Notes under the pieces: generated by a model
Seen by the model: the letters and a program-made list of their open reading frames with translations, nothing else
Databases searched by the model: none
Told to the model about the DNA's origin: nothing
Made by a program: the position numbers and the translations under genes
Assembly (NCBI RefSeq): GCF_003014535.1
Contig: NZ_PYGD01000001.1
Coordinates: 62,001-126,000 of the forward strand
Reading direction: 5' to 3'
Origin: Taibaiella chishuiensis
GTDB lineage: Bacteria > Bacteroidota > Bacteroidia > Chitinophagales > Chitinophagaceae
DNA length: 64,000 bases
Part shown: positions 62,667-64,000 of the stretch, piece by piece
Numbering within the stretch: the first letter of the stretch is position 1
Layout: each line of letters begins with the position of its first letter

Positions 62667-63674
62667 TTACAGGCCCAGCTGCGCGCTCAGCTCCAGCATA
62701 CGGTCGATCGGCTTTTTAGCCGCGAGGCGCAGCTCTTCTTCCATCGTGATCTCCGGGATCTCGTACTTCATACAGAGGTACAGTTTCTCCAGGGTATTCA
62801 GTTTCATATGCGGGCAATCGTTACAGGCACAGTTATTCTCCGGCGGTGCGGGAATAAAGGTTTTGTCGGGCGAGTTTTTCTGCATCTGGTGCAGGATACC
62901 GGTTTCTGTAGCCACGATAAAGGAGGTTGCAGGATTGACTTCCGTATACTTCAGCAGTTGCGTGGTAGAACCTACAAAATCGGAGATCTTCAGCAGCGGC
63001 TCTTCACATTCGGGGTGCGAGATCAGTTTGGCATCGGGGTGTTGCTCCTTCAGGCGGATAATTTTTTCAAGTGAAAAAATCTCGTGTACCATACAGGCGC
63101 CGTCCCACAGCACCATATTACGACCGGTCACTTTATTGATATAACCGCCCAGGTTCTTGTCCGGTGCGAAAATGATCTTCTGGTCCTGCGGCAGGCTGTC
63201 TACGATCAGCTTGGCATTAGAAGAGGTACAGATAATATCGCTCAGGGCTTTAATACCCGCGCTGCAATTGATATAGGAGATCACCAGGTGGTCGGGATGC
63301 TCCGCCTTGAATTTGGCAAAGGCTGGCGGTGGACAGCTATCGCTCAGCGAGCAGCCCGCATTCAGGTCGGGCAGCAACACTTTTTTATCGGGGTTGAGGA
63401 TCTTAGCGGTTTCGGCCATAAAATGCACCCCGGCAAATACGATAATATCGGCATCGGTTTTGGCGGCTTCCTGCGCCAGGCCCAGGCTATCGCCAATATA
63501 ATCGGCCACGTCCTGGATATCGGGCTCCTGGTAATAGTGCGCCAGCAGCACGGCATTTTTCTCTTTCTTTAATTTCTCTATTTCTTCAAACAGATCCAGC
63601 GTGGGGTCGATCGCAACGTCGAGAAACCCACGGCGGCCTACCTGTTGTTTTGCTGTTTCAATATCTGCAACCAT
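62667..63674 (-). CDS. nadA: Quinolinate synthase
   Basis: A 335-residue [4Fe-4S] enzyme that condenses iminoaspartate from NadB with dihydroxyacetone phosphate to quinolinate. [54 protein letters not shown] (Cys108), then [11 protein letters not shown] and [14 protein letters not shown] hold the cluster Cys, in the usual three-fold pseudo-symmetric layout. The length is that of the NadA family. The ATG at 63674 gives a normal N-terminus. It is convergent with the stress gene and stands alone; NadB is at 47798-49396. Confidence 0.95.
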   Translation of the reverse strand: MVADIETAKQQVGRRGFLDVAIDPTLDLFEEIEKLKKEKNAVLLAHYYQEPDIQDVADYIGDSLGLAQEAAKTDADIIVFAGVHFMAETAKILNPDKKVLLPDLNAGCSLSDSCPPPAFAKFKAEHPDHLVISYINCSAGIKALSDIICTSSNAKLIVDSLPQDQKIIFAPDKNLGGYINKVTGRNMVLWDGACMVHEIFSLEKIIRLKEQHPDAKLISHPECEEPLLKISDFVGSTTQLLKYTEVNPATSFIVATETGILHQMQKNSPDKTFIPAPPENNCACNDCPHMKLNTLEKLYLCMKYEIPEITMEEELRLAAKKPIDRMLELSAQLGL

Positions 63675-63837
63675 GTACTTATAATTTTGTTTACCTTAGA
63701 TCGGTTCCGCAGCCTTCCGTTTAGTCGGGCCATGACGAAACCGTGACACAAACTTCGCATTTTATTTCGGAAACGGATGCTAAGCCTTGTTTATATTTTA
63801 CTAATGGGACTATAGGCTGCGGCGAACACCGGCCACC

Positions 63838-64000
63838 ATGTCTTACCTCGAAACCCTGATCAATGATACCGCGCATCGCCCCTGGCCGCTACCACCCGGC
63901 AACTGGACCTATTACCAGGAGTGGAACAGGGCCCTGTTCCTGCATTGGAAAATAGACAGCGCCCTATTAATTCCCTTTTTACCCCCGGGACTTGAACCCG
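63838..64000 (+). CDS. DUF2071/YqjF-like protein, N-terminal part (cut by window edge)
   Basis: Translated by hand from the ATG at 63838: 54 codons that run off the right edge. It begins MSYLETLINDTAHRPWPLPP, then WTYYQEWNRALFLHWKI and LIPFLPPGLEP. The pattern RPWPLP--- W--Y-Q-W--ALFLHW ... LPPGLE is the typical start of DUF2071, the acetoacetate-decarboxylase-like family to which YqjF belongs. The N-terminus is complete, so the start is reliable. Confidence 0.78.
   Translation, partial: MSYLETLINDTAHRPWPLPPGNWTYYQEWNRALFLHWKIDSALLIPFLPPGLEP

Noticed and set aside
63985-64000. T-arm-like sequence at the right edge (GGGACTTGAACCCG)
   Set aside because: It resembles the reverse complement of a tRNA T-arm, but it is in frame within the DUF2071-like gene (PPGLEP, a conserved stretch of the family) and the rest of a tRNA is not visible.

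Overview
The window is a 64 kb piece of a Bacteroidota chromosome, most like the Chitinophagaceae. The evidence is an alternative complex III (act) operon followed by a caa3-type oxidase gene, several secreted proteins with type IX secretion (T9SS) C-terminal domains of both types (CHU_C-like and type A), a B12-dependent ribonucleotide reductase, an archaeal/eukaryote-type ProRS, and many promoters with the Bacteroidota -7 element TAnnTTTG. It is dense, mostly single-copy housekeeping and envelope DNA. I see no rRNA, tRNA, CRISPR array, transposase, integrase or prophage.

Layout. 1-9.1 kb: a minus-strand respiratory operon actA-B-C-D-E-F followed by coxB, which is cut by the window edge. 9.2-18.1 kb: tilS, two large secreted T9SS type B proteins and proS, all on minus. 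18.3-23.3 kb: a Gly/Tyr/Asn-rich secreted protein and nrdJ on plus. 23.4-30.8 kb: a lipoprotein cytochrome c, an amino acid permease and three secreted Ig-like repeat proteins on minus. 30.8-31.75 kb: an AT-rich gene-free stretch with repeated TTGTTAA half-sites. 31.75-37.0 kb: a LytTR regulator, hutH, murF, two paralogous small exported proteins and a DUF2867-like gene on plus. 37.0-40.95 kb: VIT-family transporter, ornithine aminotransferase, ndk and a VWA protein. 41.1-43.7 kb: a TPR histidine kinase/LytTR regulator pair. 43.7-47.6 kb: an endonuclease-fold protein with a small partner, an S9 peptidase and an ArsC/Spx-like protein on minus. 47.8-52.2 kb: nadB, an AraC regulator, a 45-residue membrane protein and a secreted serine hydrolase on plus. 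52.2-61.9 kb, minus: 3-hydroxyacyl-CoA dehydrogenase, dcd, conserved unknowns, a T9SS protein, GNAT, a split HdrD-like iron-sulfur pair with a lipoprotein between them, and kmo. 62-64 kb: a glycine-zipper stress protein, nadA and the start of a DUF2071/YqjF-like gene.

Themes. (1) Respiration: the ACIII operon, a separate lipoprotein whose heme domain closely resembles the N-terminal heme domain of ActA, and the HdrB/HdrC-like pair that may feed electrons to quinone. (2) NAD synthesis: nadB and nadA (aspartate route) share the window with kmo (kynurenine route). (3) Nucleotide supply: nrdJ, ndk and dcd. (4) Surface proteins exported by Sec/T9SS.

No clearly new multi-gene system is proven here. 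The signals most worth checking are small-scale: a 21-bp-period direct repeat ahead of the LytTR operon, a helically phased TGTCA array ahead of the act operon, DnaA-box-like repeats 50 bp apart ahead of nrdJ, three promoters placed so close to ATG that their mRNAs may be leaderless, and the unassigned nuclease/small-protein pair at 43.7-45.0 kb. All functional calls rest on reading motifs by eye; no database search was possible.
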